DNA of 7,591 nucleotides, from positions 1 to 7,591 of the forward strand of contig DAOVEE010000084.1 in NCBI GenBank assembly GCA_030669135.1. The letters are read 5' to 3'. This DNA comes from Candidatus Bathyarchaeota archaeon. GTDB lineage: Archaea; Thermoproteota; Bathyarchaeia; TCS64. Below the pieces are notes generated by a model that saw only the letters and a list, made by a program, of their open reading frames with translations, made no database searches and had not been told where the DNA came from. The position numbers were made by a program, and so were the translations under genes. Of this stretch, positions 1-6,199 are shown piece by piece (position 1 is the first letter of the stretch; each line of letters opens with the position of its first letter).

Positions 1-76
1 CATGACATAGCCGGGAAGCGAGAAAGGCGAGTGGAAAGCCCCTCTGAAGTCTTAATCTTCGTGCACGGGAGCGCTA

Positions 77-841
77 TTACTTCCCAATCACTATGCCAGC
101 CGGGTCGATCTCCTCCCGCAGCAGCCTCAGCTCCGCTTCCCTCGGAGGTTCCGTGGTGTTAACGGTCCTTGGTATGACGAGCTCGAACCCCGTGTTCTCT
201 ACCACGTCTTCCACCGTCACGCCCGGGTGCACCGAGACCAGCTCCATCCTCTTGGACTCGCCGTCGAACCCCATGACACCGAGCTGGCTGATAACGCGGT
301 AGGGGCCGGTGTCGGACGGTAGCCCGGCCTCCTCCCTCGCACCCGGGCCCGTGAGGTACCCCGGGGTTGTGAGGAAGTCCAGCTCCTCGACGAAGCGCCT
401 CGTGTCGTGGCGCATCAGTATGATGGTCCTGTGGCAGAGGCTTCCCACGTCGTTGGCACCCCCGCTGCCGGGGAGCCTCACCGTCGGCGAGCCGTGGTCT
501 CCTATGACCGTTGTGTTCAGGTTCCCGTACCTGTCGATCTGGGCAGCGCCGAGGAAACCGTAGTCGACGTGGCCGAGCTGTGCGAGGGACATGACGTAGT
601 CCATGCTGGCAGCCATGACCCCCCTGTGGAATGTACGGCTGTCCCCGACGCTGATGGGGATGGTGGGTATCCTCGGCCCGATGCCTCCGGCCTCGAAGAG
701 GATCAGCAGGTTCGGGGCGTGGAGCCTCTGGGCGAGTATGGAGGCGATTATGGGCAGCCCTGTCCCGACAAGCAGCGAGCGGTTGTCCTCGAGGACGCGG
801 CTGGCGACGCAGGCCATGAGCTCCGTGGGGTTGTACTCCAT
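77..841 (-). CDS. CoA-transferase subunit B (glutaconate CoA-transferase type, class I)
   Basis: Beta subunit of a two-chain class I CoA-transferase, which moves CoA between carboxylic acids through a glutamyl-CoA thioester; cytoplasmic. Counting from the ATG, the segment LLILFEAGGIG puts the likely catalytic glutamate at residue 50, close to the equivalent Glu54 of the Acidaminococcus GctB subunit. The mid-region GFLGAAQIDRYGNLN and the glycine-rich GSGGAND are family features, and 254 residues is a usual length. I chose the ATG at 841 because a GGAGG lies 8 bases upstream of it. A GTG at 856 would add five residues but would place that GGAGG inside the gene. The gene begins two bases after the subunit A stop, so the two are translationally coupled. 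The acid substrate cannot be read from sequence: glutaconate, 3-oxoacids and others are all used in this family. Confidence 0.9.
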   Translation of the reverse strand: MEYNPTELMACVASRVLEDNRSLLVGTGLPIIASILAQRLHAPNLLILFEAGGIGPRIPTIPISVGDSRTFHRGVMAASMDYVMSLAQLGHVDYGFLGAAQIDRYGNLNTTVIGDHGSPTVRLPGSGGANDVGSLCHRTIILMRHDTRRFVEELDFLTTPGYLTGPGAREEAGLPSDTGPYRVISQLGVMGFDGESKRMELVSVHPGVTVEDVVENTGFELVIPRTVNTTEPPREAELRLLREEIDPAGIVIGK

Positions 842-843
842 CG

Positions 844-1854
844 TCAACGCCTCCACGGGGCCTCCAGTGGCACCTGCAAGTACTCTAGTTTACGTAGGTA
901 CTCCATCTTCTCCCCTCCCCCCACAAGCTCGACGTACTCGGAGAACTCCTCGACGGAGTGGACGTACCTGTCCATGTACTCCTCGACCCCCTCCTCGGTC
1001 CTGCTGAGCCTCAGCCACTCGGCCATGTGCTCCTCGTCAGAGTAGTAGAGGCCCGGCATGTTCCCGGGGTGGGAGCCGTAGGGGACCTCGCAGACGGCGT
1101 CGACCAGGAAGTGGGGGATCACCGTCCTGTCGGGGGCGCCCCTGATCTCCTCCTCATCCACTATCTCCTCTGTCGTGATGATGAGCCTCTTCGCCGCCAT
1201 CGAAAGCTCGCCATCCTCCATGATGGTGCCGTCGACCTGGCAGTTGCCGTACCTGTCGCAGCGGTGCACGTGGATGAAGGCGAAGTCGGGGTAGCATGCG
1301 GGGAGCAGGCACAGCGGCTTTCCCGTGAAGGGGTCCTTCACCACCTTGGCGGAGCTGTACCTCAGAGTGTCCGTCCCCAGCATCACCCGCGCTGGGAGGA
1401 AGGGGAGCCCCATCGCCGCCGCCTTGAACCTCCACTGGAACCCGGCGTTCGAGATCTCCGCCACGACCTTCACCCTTCCGCCCTCGGCGGCCCGTCTCCC
1501 AGTCGGGGAAAGCCCTCTAAGCTCGTGGCCGAAGGCGTAGGCGCACTCGACGGTGTCGACCACCTCTCCCCCTATGAGTATGTCCACGTCGTGGACAGCC
1601 GTCTTCGCGGCGATCTTCAGGTTCCTCCTACCCTGCCTGATCATCTCGTAGATGGCGGCCATGCTGACGCGGATGTGGCCGAAGCCGCCCATGGCGAAGT
1701 AGTCGCCGTCCTTGGTGAAGCGCTCGACGGCCTCTCTCAGGGGCATCCTCTTGTCCTCGAGCCCCCGGCTCTTCTCCTCCACCATCCAGCGGCGGGCCTC
1801 ATCCGGGTCCATCCATCCGAGGAGCTCACCGGCGCCCTCCCTCAGAACTTCCAT
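844..1854 (-). CDS. CoA-transferase subunit A (glutaconate CoA-transferase type, class I)
   Basis: Alpha subunit partner of the downstream B subunit, together forming the CoA-transferase. The family core starts near residue 37 (MPLREAVERF), followed by KDGDYFAMGGFG at 48-59, which fits the first half of the CoA-transferase signature. Other conserved blocks are GLPFLPARVMLGTD (149-162), HVHRCDRYGNCQVDG (195-209), ITTEEIVDEEEIR (226-238) and VDAVCEVPYGSHPGNMPGLY (251-270). About 36 residues precede the core, rich in charged helix-forming residues. The full length of 336 is near that of GctA proteins (about 320). The ATG at 1854 has no clear Shine-Dalgarno sequence but lies about 30 bases from a TATA-like box at 1878-1888, consistent with a nearly leaderless mRNA. 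It lies 73 bases downstream of the dehydrogenase gene and may be read both from that gene and from its own promoter. Confidence 0.92.
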   Translation of the reverse strand: MEVLREGAGELLGWMDPDEARRWMVEEKSRGLEDKRMPLREAVERFTKDGDYFAMGGFGHIRVSMAAIYEMIRQGRRNLKIAAKTAVHDVDILIGGEVVDTVECAYAFGHELRGLSPTGRRAAEGGRVKVVAEISNAGFQWRFKAAAMGLPFLPARVMLGTDTLRYSSAKVVKDPFTGKPLCLLPACYPDFAFIHVHRCDRYGNCQVDGTIMEDGELSMAAKRLIITTEEIVDEEEIRGAPDRTVIPHFLVDAVCEVPYGSHPGNMPGLYYSDEEHMAEWLRLSRTEEGVEEYMDRYVHSVEEFSEYVELVGGGEKMEYLRKLEYLQVPLEAPWRR

Positions 1855-1877
1855 GGTACCAAGTAGTCTACATGCCC

Positions 1878-1888
1878 TTAATTTTTAC
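1878..1888 (-). promoter_or_regulatory. TATA-like box for CoA-transferase operon
   Basis: On the minus strand this reads GTAAAAATTAA, the only strongly AT-rich stretch between the dehydrogenase stop and the subunit A start. Its centre is 30 bases from the ATG at 1854, the spacing expected for an archaeal TATA box feeding a leaderless or short-leader transcript. The inference rests on spacing and composition only. Confidence 0.45.
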
Positions 1889-1927
1889 TCGTGCGCCCCC
1901 ATGCTTCAGGAGCAGGCGCGCAAGGGT

Positions 1928-2875
1928 CTAGCCTTCCTGGTTCCAGAGAAGCTTGTACAGTGCGATGAGGTATCCGTCCCTCCAGCCTTCCAGCTCCTCC
2001 AGGCTCCTGTCGCCCACCATCTCCTCAACGCCCTCGATCGCCTTCTCGATCACCGACTCCGGGGTCACAGTCCACTTCGCCATGGTCTCCAGCCATGAGG
2101 CCTTGCTGGTGCCTATGTGGCGCATCAGGTACTCGATGCCCCCCTTGCCGCCCCCCAGGTGATATGTGAGGTAGGGGCCCATGATGGCCCACCTGATGCC
2201 GGGCCCCGCCTTCACAGCCTTGTCGACGTCCTCCACGGAGGCGACGCCCTTGTCCACCAGGTCCAGCGCCTCCCTCCAGAGGGCGGCTGAGAGCCTGTTC
2301 GCTATGAAGCCCTGCGCCTCCTTCTTCAGGACGACGGGGACCTTGCCTATGTCCTCCATCAGGGCGTAGGTCCTGTCGACGGTCTCCTTGGAAGTGAGCT
2401 CGCCGGGGCACAGCTCGACTAGGGGCACCAGGTGCGCCGGGTTCCAGGGGTGGGCCACGATCCCCCTCTCCGGGTGCACGTCCATCGCCTTCTGGACCTC
2501 CGTCATCAGGAGCCCCGAGGTGCTGCTGGCGAAGATGACCTCTGCCGGTGCGATCCGGTCCATCTCTCCGTACAGGGGCTTCTTCACATCGTAGCTCTCG
2601 TACACGGACTCCTGAACAAAGTCCGCGTCCCCCAGGGCCTCTGAGAGCTCGGTCGTGGTCTCGATCCTCGACATCGCCTCAACCGTGCTGCCGCCCAACC
2701 CGGCCTGGACCAGAAAATCCACGTGGCCTCTCACCCGCTCCACTGCCTCCGCGAGCTTTTCCTCTGAGAGATCCTGCATTGCAACCTCGTATCCGTTCAA
2801 CGCGAAGAGTGCCGCCCACCCCTGGCCTATCAGGCCGGAGCCCACGCACGCGACCCGTCTGATACCTTCGATCAT
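1928..2875 (-). CDS. 3-hydroxyacyl-CoA dehydrogenase family protein (lambda-crystallin/gulonate/carnitine dehydrogenase type)
   Basis: NAD-dependent dehydrogenase of 315 residues acting on a 3-hydroxy acid or its CoA ester; cytoplasmic. An N-terminal Rossmann fold shows VACVGSGLIGQGWA with G12-x-G14-x2-G17, and Asp35 at the end of the second strand suggests NAD rather than NADP. ASSTSG (116-121), AHPWNP with the probable catalytic His142, Glu154 in VPLVELCPG as its partner, and GFIANRL with Asn193 follow in the usual order. The C-terminal helical domain runs from about 195. HPWNP and SSTSG are closer to the single-domain lambda-crystallin, gulonate 3-dehydrogenase and carnitine dehydrogenase group than to the HFFNP/NTS motifs of fatty-acid enzymes, so the substrate may not be an acyl-CoA. 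The ATG at 2875 has GAGGAG just upstream. It is the first gene of the leftward set and is divergent from the aminotransferase. Confidence 0.88.
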   Translation of the reverse strand: MIEGIRRVACVGSGLIGQGWAALFALNGYEVAMQDLSEEKLAEAVERVRGHVDFLVQAGLGGSTVEAMSRIETTTELSEALGDADFVQESVYESYDVKKPLYGEMDRIAPAEVIFASSTSGLLMTEVQKAMDVHPERGIVAHPWNPAHLVPLVELCPGELTSKETVDRTYALMEDIGKVPVVLKKEAQGFIANRLSAALWREALDLVDKGVASVEDVDKAVKAGPGIRWAIMGPYLTYHLGGGKGGIEYLMRHIGTSKASWLETMAKWTVTPESVIEKAIEGVEEMVGDRSLEELEGWRDGYLIALYKLLWNQEG

Positions 2876-2904
2876 CGCTCCTCTTTAGGGAACTGCCCCT
2901 CGTC

Positions 2905-2912
2905 CTATATTA
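2905..2912 (-). promoter_or_regulatory. TATA-like element in the divergent promoter region
   Basis: The plus strand reads CTATATTA (TAATATAG on the minus strand). Its centre is about 33 bases upstream of the dehydrogenase ATG, fitting a short-leader archaeal transcript that includes the GAGGAG ribosome site. The element could also act rightward, which would start the aminotransferase mRNA near 2935, at the edge of the tandem repeat. Direction is inferred. Confidence 0.45.
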
Positions 2913-2933
2913 CATTGGACCGTCTGCGGGCGT

Positions 2934-2965
2934 AAGTGTTATCACTTCACGTTATCAGATCACGT
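2934..2965. promoter_or_regulatory. Putative operator: 13-bp tandem repeat with two dyads between divergent genes
   Basis: GTTATCACTTCAC (2938-2950) is followed directly by GTTATCAGATCAC (2951-2963), 11 of 13 bases identical. Each copy sits in an inverted repeat. AAGTG-TTAT-CACTT spans 2934-2947 (6 of 7 pairs), and ACGTTATCAGATCACGT spans 2949-2965 (7 of 8 pairs around base 2957). The block ends 12 bases before the aminotransferase start and lies 59 bases from the dehydrogenase start. It occupies the position where a transcription factor could control the aminotransferase and perhaps both genes. No regulator gene lies in the window. Confidence 0.6.
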
Positions 2966-2976
2966 CCGTGGTTTGA

Positions 2977-4305
2977 TTGTCCGAACCTGATTTCTCAAAC
3001 ATCTTCGGCAGAAGCTCAGAAGACCTCCACAAGATCGTGAGGGCGGAGGGTATCTACGTCTACGACTCCGAGGGGCGGAGATACATCGACGGGAGCGCAG
3101 GCCCCATCTGCGTCAACATCGGCCACGGCGTGAAGGAGGTAGCCGAGGCCATCGCGAAACAGGTCGCCGAGGTCTCCTATGTCCACAGCGGCCATTTCTA
3201 CACAGAGTCGGTGACGGACTGCGCAGAGAAGCTGGCCAGCCTCGCGCCCCCTGGGTTGAGACGTGTCTTCTTCTGCTCTGGCGGGTCCGAGGCCACAGAG
3301 GCGACGGCGAAGATGGCCCGGCAGTACCACCTGGAGAACGGTGAGCCGACCCGGTACAAGGTGGTCGCCCGGTGGCAGAGCTACCACGGGAACACGTTGG
3401 GGGCGCTCTCCATGTCGGGGAACATCGCCCGCCGCAGCAGATTCGTCCCCCTCCTCCTGGACTTCCCGCACATCCCCCCGGCATACTGCTACAGGTGCTG
3501 GTACGGAAAGAGCCGCGGTGAGTGCGACCTGGAGTGCGCCCGGGCCCTTGACACGATGATCAGGGCGACAGGTCCAGAGTATGTGTCGGCGTTCATAGCC
3601 GAACCGGTGGTGGGAGCGACCTTGGGCACCGTCCCGGCGGCGGAGGGCTACTTCCAGCTGATCAGGGAGATCTGCGACGAGCATGGCGTCCTCTTCATCG
3701 CTGACGAGGTGATGACGGGGCTGGGGAGGACCGGCAAGATGTGGGGCCTCGACCACTGGGAGACGGTGCCGGATATCATCGCCTCCGCCAAAGGCCTCGC
3801 CAGCGGCTACCTTCCTCTCGGCGCTGTCATAGCCTCCGAGAAGGTCTTCGAGGCTTTCTCAGGGGGCTTCGCCCATGGCCACACATATGGGAGTCACCCC
3901 GTCGTCTGTGCAGCGGGAGCTGCAGCACTTGATTATCTGGTGAAGCATAAGCTCACTGAGCGCTCGGCGGAGCTGGGAGTGTACCTCCACGAGAGGCTGC
4001 GTGAGCTCTATGACCATCCAACCATCGGGGACGTCAGAGGCATGGGGATATTTGCCGGAGTCGAGTTCGTCAAGGACAAGGAGACCAAGGAGCCGTTCCC
4101 GCCCGAGGTGGGCCTCACGCGGCTGATCGTGGAGCAGTGCTACAGGAACGGGCTGCTCGTCTACCCTGGTTATGGCACGGTGGACGGTGTCAAGGGGAAC
4201 CACATCCAGGTCGCTCCGCCGTTGGTCGTGGAGCGCTCGGAGATAGACGAGATAGTCAATCTGCTGGACAGGTCCATCGGAGAAGTCGAGAAGGAACTGA
4301 AATAG
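2977..4305 (+). CDS. Class III PLP-dependent aminotransferase (omega-amino acid / 4-aminobutyrate type)
   Basis: Fold-type I, class III aminotransferase of 442 residues, the usual length. Such enzymes transfer an amino group, often from an omega- or beta-amino acid, to pyruvate or 2-oxoglutarate; cytoplasmic. Visible motifs are FFCSGGSEATEAT (98-110) for the cofactor phosphate, SYHG (135-138), Asp243 in LFIADEVMTGLGRTG for the pyridine nitrogen, and Lys272 in ASAKGLASGY as the Schiff-base lysine. Residues 171-187 form C-x2-C-x8-C-x3-C (CYRC...CDLEC), a possible metal-binding insert. The start is TTG: an in-frame TGA immediately precedes it and the next candidate (GTG, residue 21) would remove conserved sequence. 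No Shine-Dalgarno sequence is seen, so the mRNA may be leaderless. It is divergent from the dehydrogenase/CoA-transferase set and probably works in the same pathway. The exact substrate (GABA, beta-alanine, taurine or another amine) is not decided by the sequence. Confidence 0.92.
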   Translation: MSEPDFSNIFGRSSEDLHKIVRAEGIYVYDSEGRRYIDGSAGPICVNIGHGVKEVAEAIAKQVAEVSYVHSGHFYTESVTDCAEKLASLAPPGLRRVFFCSGGSEATEATAKMARQYHLENGEPTRYKVVARWQSYHGNTLGALSMSGNIARRSRFVPLLLDFPHIPPAYCYRCWYGKSRGECDLECARALDTMIRATGPEYVSAFIAEPVVGATLGTVPAAEGYFQLIREICDEHGVLFIADEVMTGLGRTGKMWGLDHWETVPDIIASAKGLASGYLPLGAVIASEKVFEAFSGGFAHGHTYGSHPVVCAAGAAALDYLVKHKLTERSAELGVYLHERLRELYDHPTIGDVRGMGIFAGVEFVKDKETKEPFPPEVGLTRLIVEQCYRNGLLVYPGYGTVDGVKGNHIQVAPPLVVERSEIDEIVNLLDRSIGEVEKELK

Positions 4306-4334
4306 GACACATATGCGTAGCGAGCTAGACATCT

Positions 4335-4357
4335 GCGCGCAGGCGGGTTCAATAATT
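4335..4357 (+). repeat. IS left terminal inverted repeat
   Basis: GCGCGCAGGC, then GGG, then TTCAATAATT. It matches the complement of 5587-5609 at 20 of 23 positions. The outer six bases could belong to the target rather than the element. Confidence 0.85.
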
Positions 4358-4535
4358 AGGTGTCGATGGTTAGACGAGGTGGTTTTCGACCACTCTATCT
4401 GCCACCTCACAGCAGAACACATCTTCAAACCTCTCTAAAACCGTTAACCGTAGAGAACCGACGCCGCGAAAGGCTTCTCCGACACCAAGAGACACATGAA
4501 ACCATCTACACACCCATTCATCCCCGGCTTCACCC

Positions 4536-5543
4536 TCAAGCGAAGAAGGCTATACTCTGACGGAGCTCCGGCCTCCCAATGCCGTAAGCCGCTATGCAGA
4601 CAGCGTAGACAACCATCAAGACTAGGCTCACGTGGATCGAGACGTTCCCCAGCCCCTGCCACGTAAGCCTGCTGTAGGCAGCACGGCTCTTCACCCTGCC
4701 GTTGAAGCCCTCCACCACAGCCCTGAGACGCTTGTATACGACCCTCTTCCACTCCGGACCCTCCACGTCGATGCGGTCCTTCACGGAGAGCACGTCTGGA
4801 GGGTTCACCCGCCGCTTCAGCCGCCTCCAGGCTATGATGTGACCGATCTTCAGTGAGTCGAGGAGCTGAAAGATGCCCTGGGACTCAAACTGGCTGTCCG
4901 CGGCCAGCAGCTCCACCTCGATGCACTCCCCCAGAACCTGGAGCAACAGCTCCTCCACCAGCTGCTTCTCGTTCACGTTCAGCGGAGCCTCGACGTGGCC
5001 CAGAGGGAAGCCTTCTATGTCTACGAGGAAGAGGCTCAGGTAGCCGAGGAGGAAGCCCTTCTTACCCCGCCCCAGCCGGGCGTCCGGGTCCCCCAAGCCC
5101 CGACGAGTGTCGTGGGGGTCTCTGCTGCTCCAGGCGGGGAGGTCTGTGCCGTCTATGCAGGCGGCTTGGACGAGGCCAACGGCTGACAGGGGCTGAGATT
5201 CCCTGAGGCTGAGGGCCTCTCTTCTGAGCCAGGCTTCGATGATGCGAAAGCCTTCGGGCTTGATCCTCTTCTTCATCTGGCTGAAGTGGGCCTCGCAGGG
5301 AGCCCTGTCACCGTAACCGCAGACCCGCCTCAGATAGGCGTTCCTCCTGAGGCGCTTCACTAGGTCTTTGACGTAGGGTATCTGCTCTATCTGGCGGAGC
5401 ATGAGAGCCCGGAGATCCCACTCGGGCTGGTACTCCACGGGCCTCCCTGGGCCTTGTGTGTGGAGGTCTGTCCAGAGGGTGAGATGGATAGGAGTTAAAT
5501 CCAGGTTCTCGAATAAGATCATGGGAGAACCTATCTTTTTCAC
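4536..5543 (-). CDS. DDE transposase (IS4/IS5-like)
   Basis: Transposase of 335 residues that would cut and rejoin the element at its inverted repeats. An N-terminal helical domain (about 35-115, with RALMLRQIEQIPYVKDL) resembles the DUF772-type domain of IS5-like transposases. The RNase H-like core shows Asp131 in ACIDGTDL, Asp216 in LLAADSQFES and Glu278 in RAVVEGFNGRVK. R274-x3-E278-x6-K285 fits the IS4-group Y-R-E-K signature, with Tyr270 four residues before the Arg. GRGKKGFLLGY (158-168) is the usual basic stretch between the first and second Asp. No stop or frameshift is seen, so it may be active. GTG at 5543 is the first possible start because an in-frame TGA lies three codons upstream; ATG at codon 8 (5522) is an alternative. 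About 180 bases between the stop and the left end look non-coding. Confidence 0.9.
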   Translation of the reverse strand: MKKIGSPMILFENLDLTPIHLTLWTDLHTQGPGRPVEYQPEWDLRALMLRQIEQIPYVKDLVKRLRRNAYLRRVCGYGDRAPCEAHFSQMKKRIKPEGFRIIEAWLRREALSLRESQPLSAVGLVQAACIDGTDLPAWSSRDPHDTRRGLGDPDARLGRGKKGFLLGYLSLFLVDIEGFPLGHVEAPLNVNEKQLVEELLLQVLGECIEVELLAADSQFESQGIFQLLDSLKIGHIIAWRRLKRRVNPPDVLSVKDRIDVEGPEWKRVVYKRLRAVVEGFNGRVKSRAAYSRLTWQGLGNVSIHVSLVLMVVYAVCIAAYGIGRPELRQSIAFFA

Positions 5544-5586
5544 CTTTTCTCAGGATGATTTAAGGTAGGCGATCCCAATAAACTTG

Positions 5587-5609
5587 AATTATTGAATTAG
5601 CCTGCGCGC
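5587..5609 (-). repeat. IS right terminal inverted repeat
   Basis: On the minus strand this reads GCGCGCAGGC, then TAA, then TTCAATAATT, matching the left end except for the three middle bases. It lies 44 bases upstream of the transposase start and is followed outside by GCTGGG. Confidence 0.85.
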
Positions 5610-5743
5610 GCTGGGCCTTCACCACCCATGATACCCTCTATTGCTTGCCAGAAAACGTTTTCCATACTGGCTCGTAACCTTTGAGCGGTGATGTGCGCCC
5701 CCCGCCTCCCATGCTCTCAATTCATGGGAAAGGCCTGAAAGAC

Positions 5744-5754
5744 AAAAAAAAAAA
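5744..5754 (-). terminator. Poly-T terminator candidate for the coiled-coil operon
   Basis: Eleven consecutive A on the plus strand give T11 in minus-strand transcripts, 229 bases past the stop of the second coiled-coil gene. Runs of T are sufficient terminators for archaeal RNA polymerase. There is no hairpin directly ahead of it on that strand. Confidence 0.45.
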
Positions 5755-5787
5755 CCCGTGAAATATGGACTATTTTGCTAGTGGGTA

Positions 5788-5800
5788 TCACCGGGCCCAC
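5788..5800. repeat. TCACCGGGCCCAC element, copy 1
   Basis: An exact 13-base match to 6590-6602, with looser similarity continuing a few bases on either side (ATT on the right in both). Here GTGGG at 5781-5785 can pair with the CCCAC of the repeat. The element lies 33 bases to the right of the A11 tract. Its function is unknown. Confidence 0.6.
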
Positions 5801-5898
5801 CATTCCTTGATTCCACTTTCATGTTGGTTCATGTGCCACTTCTCGGGGACAGAGCCTCGGTTAGATTATCCCTTGAGCGTAAAACAAAACTTTAGATC

Positions 5899-5930
5899 AC
5901 CAGAAATAATATTTACTGGTCGCGCGCGAC
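5899..5930. repeat. Palindrome cluster
   Basis: ACCAG-AAATA-A-TATTT-A-CTGGT (5899-5920) is a 10-bp inverted repeat with one extra A. It runs into GTCGCGCGCGAC (5919-5930), a perfect 12-bp palindrome. The core TCGCGCGCGA recurs at 6493-6502. It could be a protein-binding site or part of a structured RNA. Confidence 0.55.
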
Positions 5931-5938
5931 TGATGAGG

Positions 5939-5948
5939 TTTTATAAAA
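5939..5948. promoter_or_regulatory. Palindromic TATA-like box
   Basis: TTTTATAAAA reads the same on both strands. Leftward it would start a transcript near 5915, at the palindrome cluster. Rightward it would start near 5970 and run antisense to the coiled-coil gene. There is no protein gene at the right distance in either direction, so if it is functional it points to a non-coding RNA. Confidence 0.35.
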
Positions 5949-5982
5949 GATTGGTAGGAAGGATTTTTCTGTGGGCGCAGCA

Positions 5983-6189
5983 TCAGGGTTCGCGTTCAGA
6001 CAGGTAACCTATGTTCTGATACAGGCGATCTATCTCCAGGGATAGAGATTTGTTCAACTGCTTCACCTCTTCCAGGTCGAAATCCAGAAGACCTTTCTCC
6101 TTCTCCAGCTCCTCCAACTCCGACCTGAGCCTTGAGACCTTCTCCTCCAGCTCGGAGATCGTCTTGTTTTCGTCCAACGTCCACTTCAC
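5983..6189 (-). CDS. Small coiled-coil protein B (unknown function)
   Basis: I do not recognise a family. The 68 residues form an almost continuous heptad pattern from Ile11 to Leu63 (11, 14, 18, 21, 25, 28, 32, 35, 39, 42, 46, 49, 53, 56, 60, 63). Core positions are Leu/Ile/Val except Lys32 and Asn46, both at 'a'. A buried Asn at 'a' is typical of parallel two-stranded zippers. There is no signal peptide or membrane segment. The start is GTG at 6189, ten bases after the upstream gene's stop, and TTCACGGG precedes it without a Shine-Dalgarno sequence. The pattern aligns in register with the neighbouring coiled-coil protein (four-residue offset, LR-x2-L-x2-L-x-KEK-x2-L), so the two look like paralogues or dimer partners. 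Confidence 0.7.
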   Translation of the reverse strand: MKWTLDENKTISELEEKVSRLRSELEELEKEKGLLDFDLEEVKQLNKSLSLEIDRLYQNIGYLSEREP

Positions 6190-6199
6190 CCCGTGAATG

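Larger units (their letters stand above)
4335..5609 (-). mobile_element. Insertion sequence, IS4/IS5-like, about 1.27 kb
   Basis: A single transposase gene is bracketed by inverted repeats at 4335-4357 and 5587-5609. Both read GCGCGCAGGC, three differing bases, then TTCAATAATT, which is 20 of 23 identical. Because GCGCGC is self-complementary, the true ends may instead be AGGC at 4341 and GCCT at 5603, giving a 1263-bp element with GCGCGC as a 6-bp target duplication. The element lies 29 bases past the aminotransferase stop and disrupts no recognisable gene. An intact reading frame and well-matched ends suggest a fairly recent insertion. The family assignment is approximate because I cannot compare it with an IS catalogue. 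Confidence 0.85.
5610..5982. other. AT-rich intergenic region without a recognised gene
   Basis: No convincing coding frame is seen between the IS right end and the second coiled-coil gene. It contains an inverted repeat TCCCATG/CATGGGA around 5708-5731, an 11-A tract at 5744-5754, a TCACCGGGCCCAC repeat at 5788-5800, a palindrome cluster at 5899-5930 and a palindromic TATA-like box at 5939-5948. The arrangement could hold a minus-strand small RNA running from near 5915 to the T-tract, but that is inference. I found no tRNA arms. Confidence 0.5.

Noticed and set aside
958..1866. 302-residue open frame on the plus strand
   Set aside because: It is exactly antisense to CoA-transferase subunit A, whose family motifs are clear. 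The frame is open only because of GC-rich codon bias, and its product (many His, Val, Leu, Asp) resembles no family.
3016..3756. 246-residue open frame on the minus strand
   Set aside because: Antisense to the aminotransferase, low-complexity composition, no recognisable motif.
3859..4428. 189-residue minus-strand frame reaching into the IS left end
   Set aside because: It mostly overlaps the aminotransferase and crosses the IS boundary, so it cannot be an old gene. No motif is seen.
4360..4560. 66-residue plus-strand frame inside the IS
   Set aside because: It overlaps the end of the transposase on the other strand, has no ribosome site and shows no passenger-gene motif.
5708..5754. Hairpin TCCCATG/CATGGGA as a rightward intrinsic terminator
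   Set aside because: On the plus strand the stem is followed by A residues rather than T. The T-run belongs to the minus strand and lies before the stem, so the pair does not make a standard terminator in either direction.
5925..5990. Possible box C/D guide RNA (CTGATGAGG)
   Set aside because: A box C-like TGATGA is present, but no CTGA box D or internal C'/D' boxes follow at a suitable distance.
5765..6007. 80-residue plus-strand frame
   Set aside because: It crosses the palindrome cluster and overlaps the end of a coiled-coil gene. There is no Shine-Dalgarno sequence and its composition looks random.
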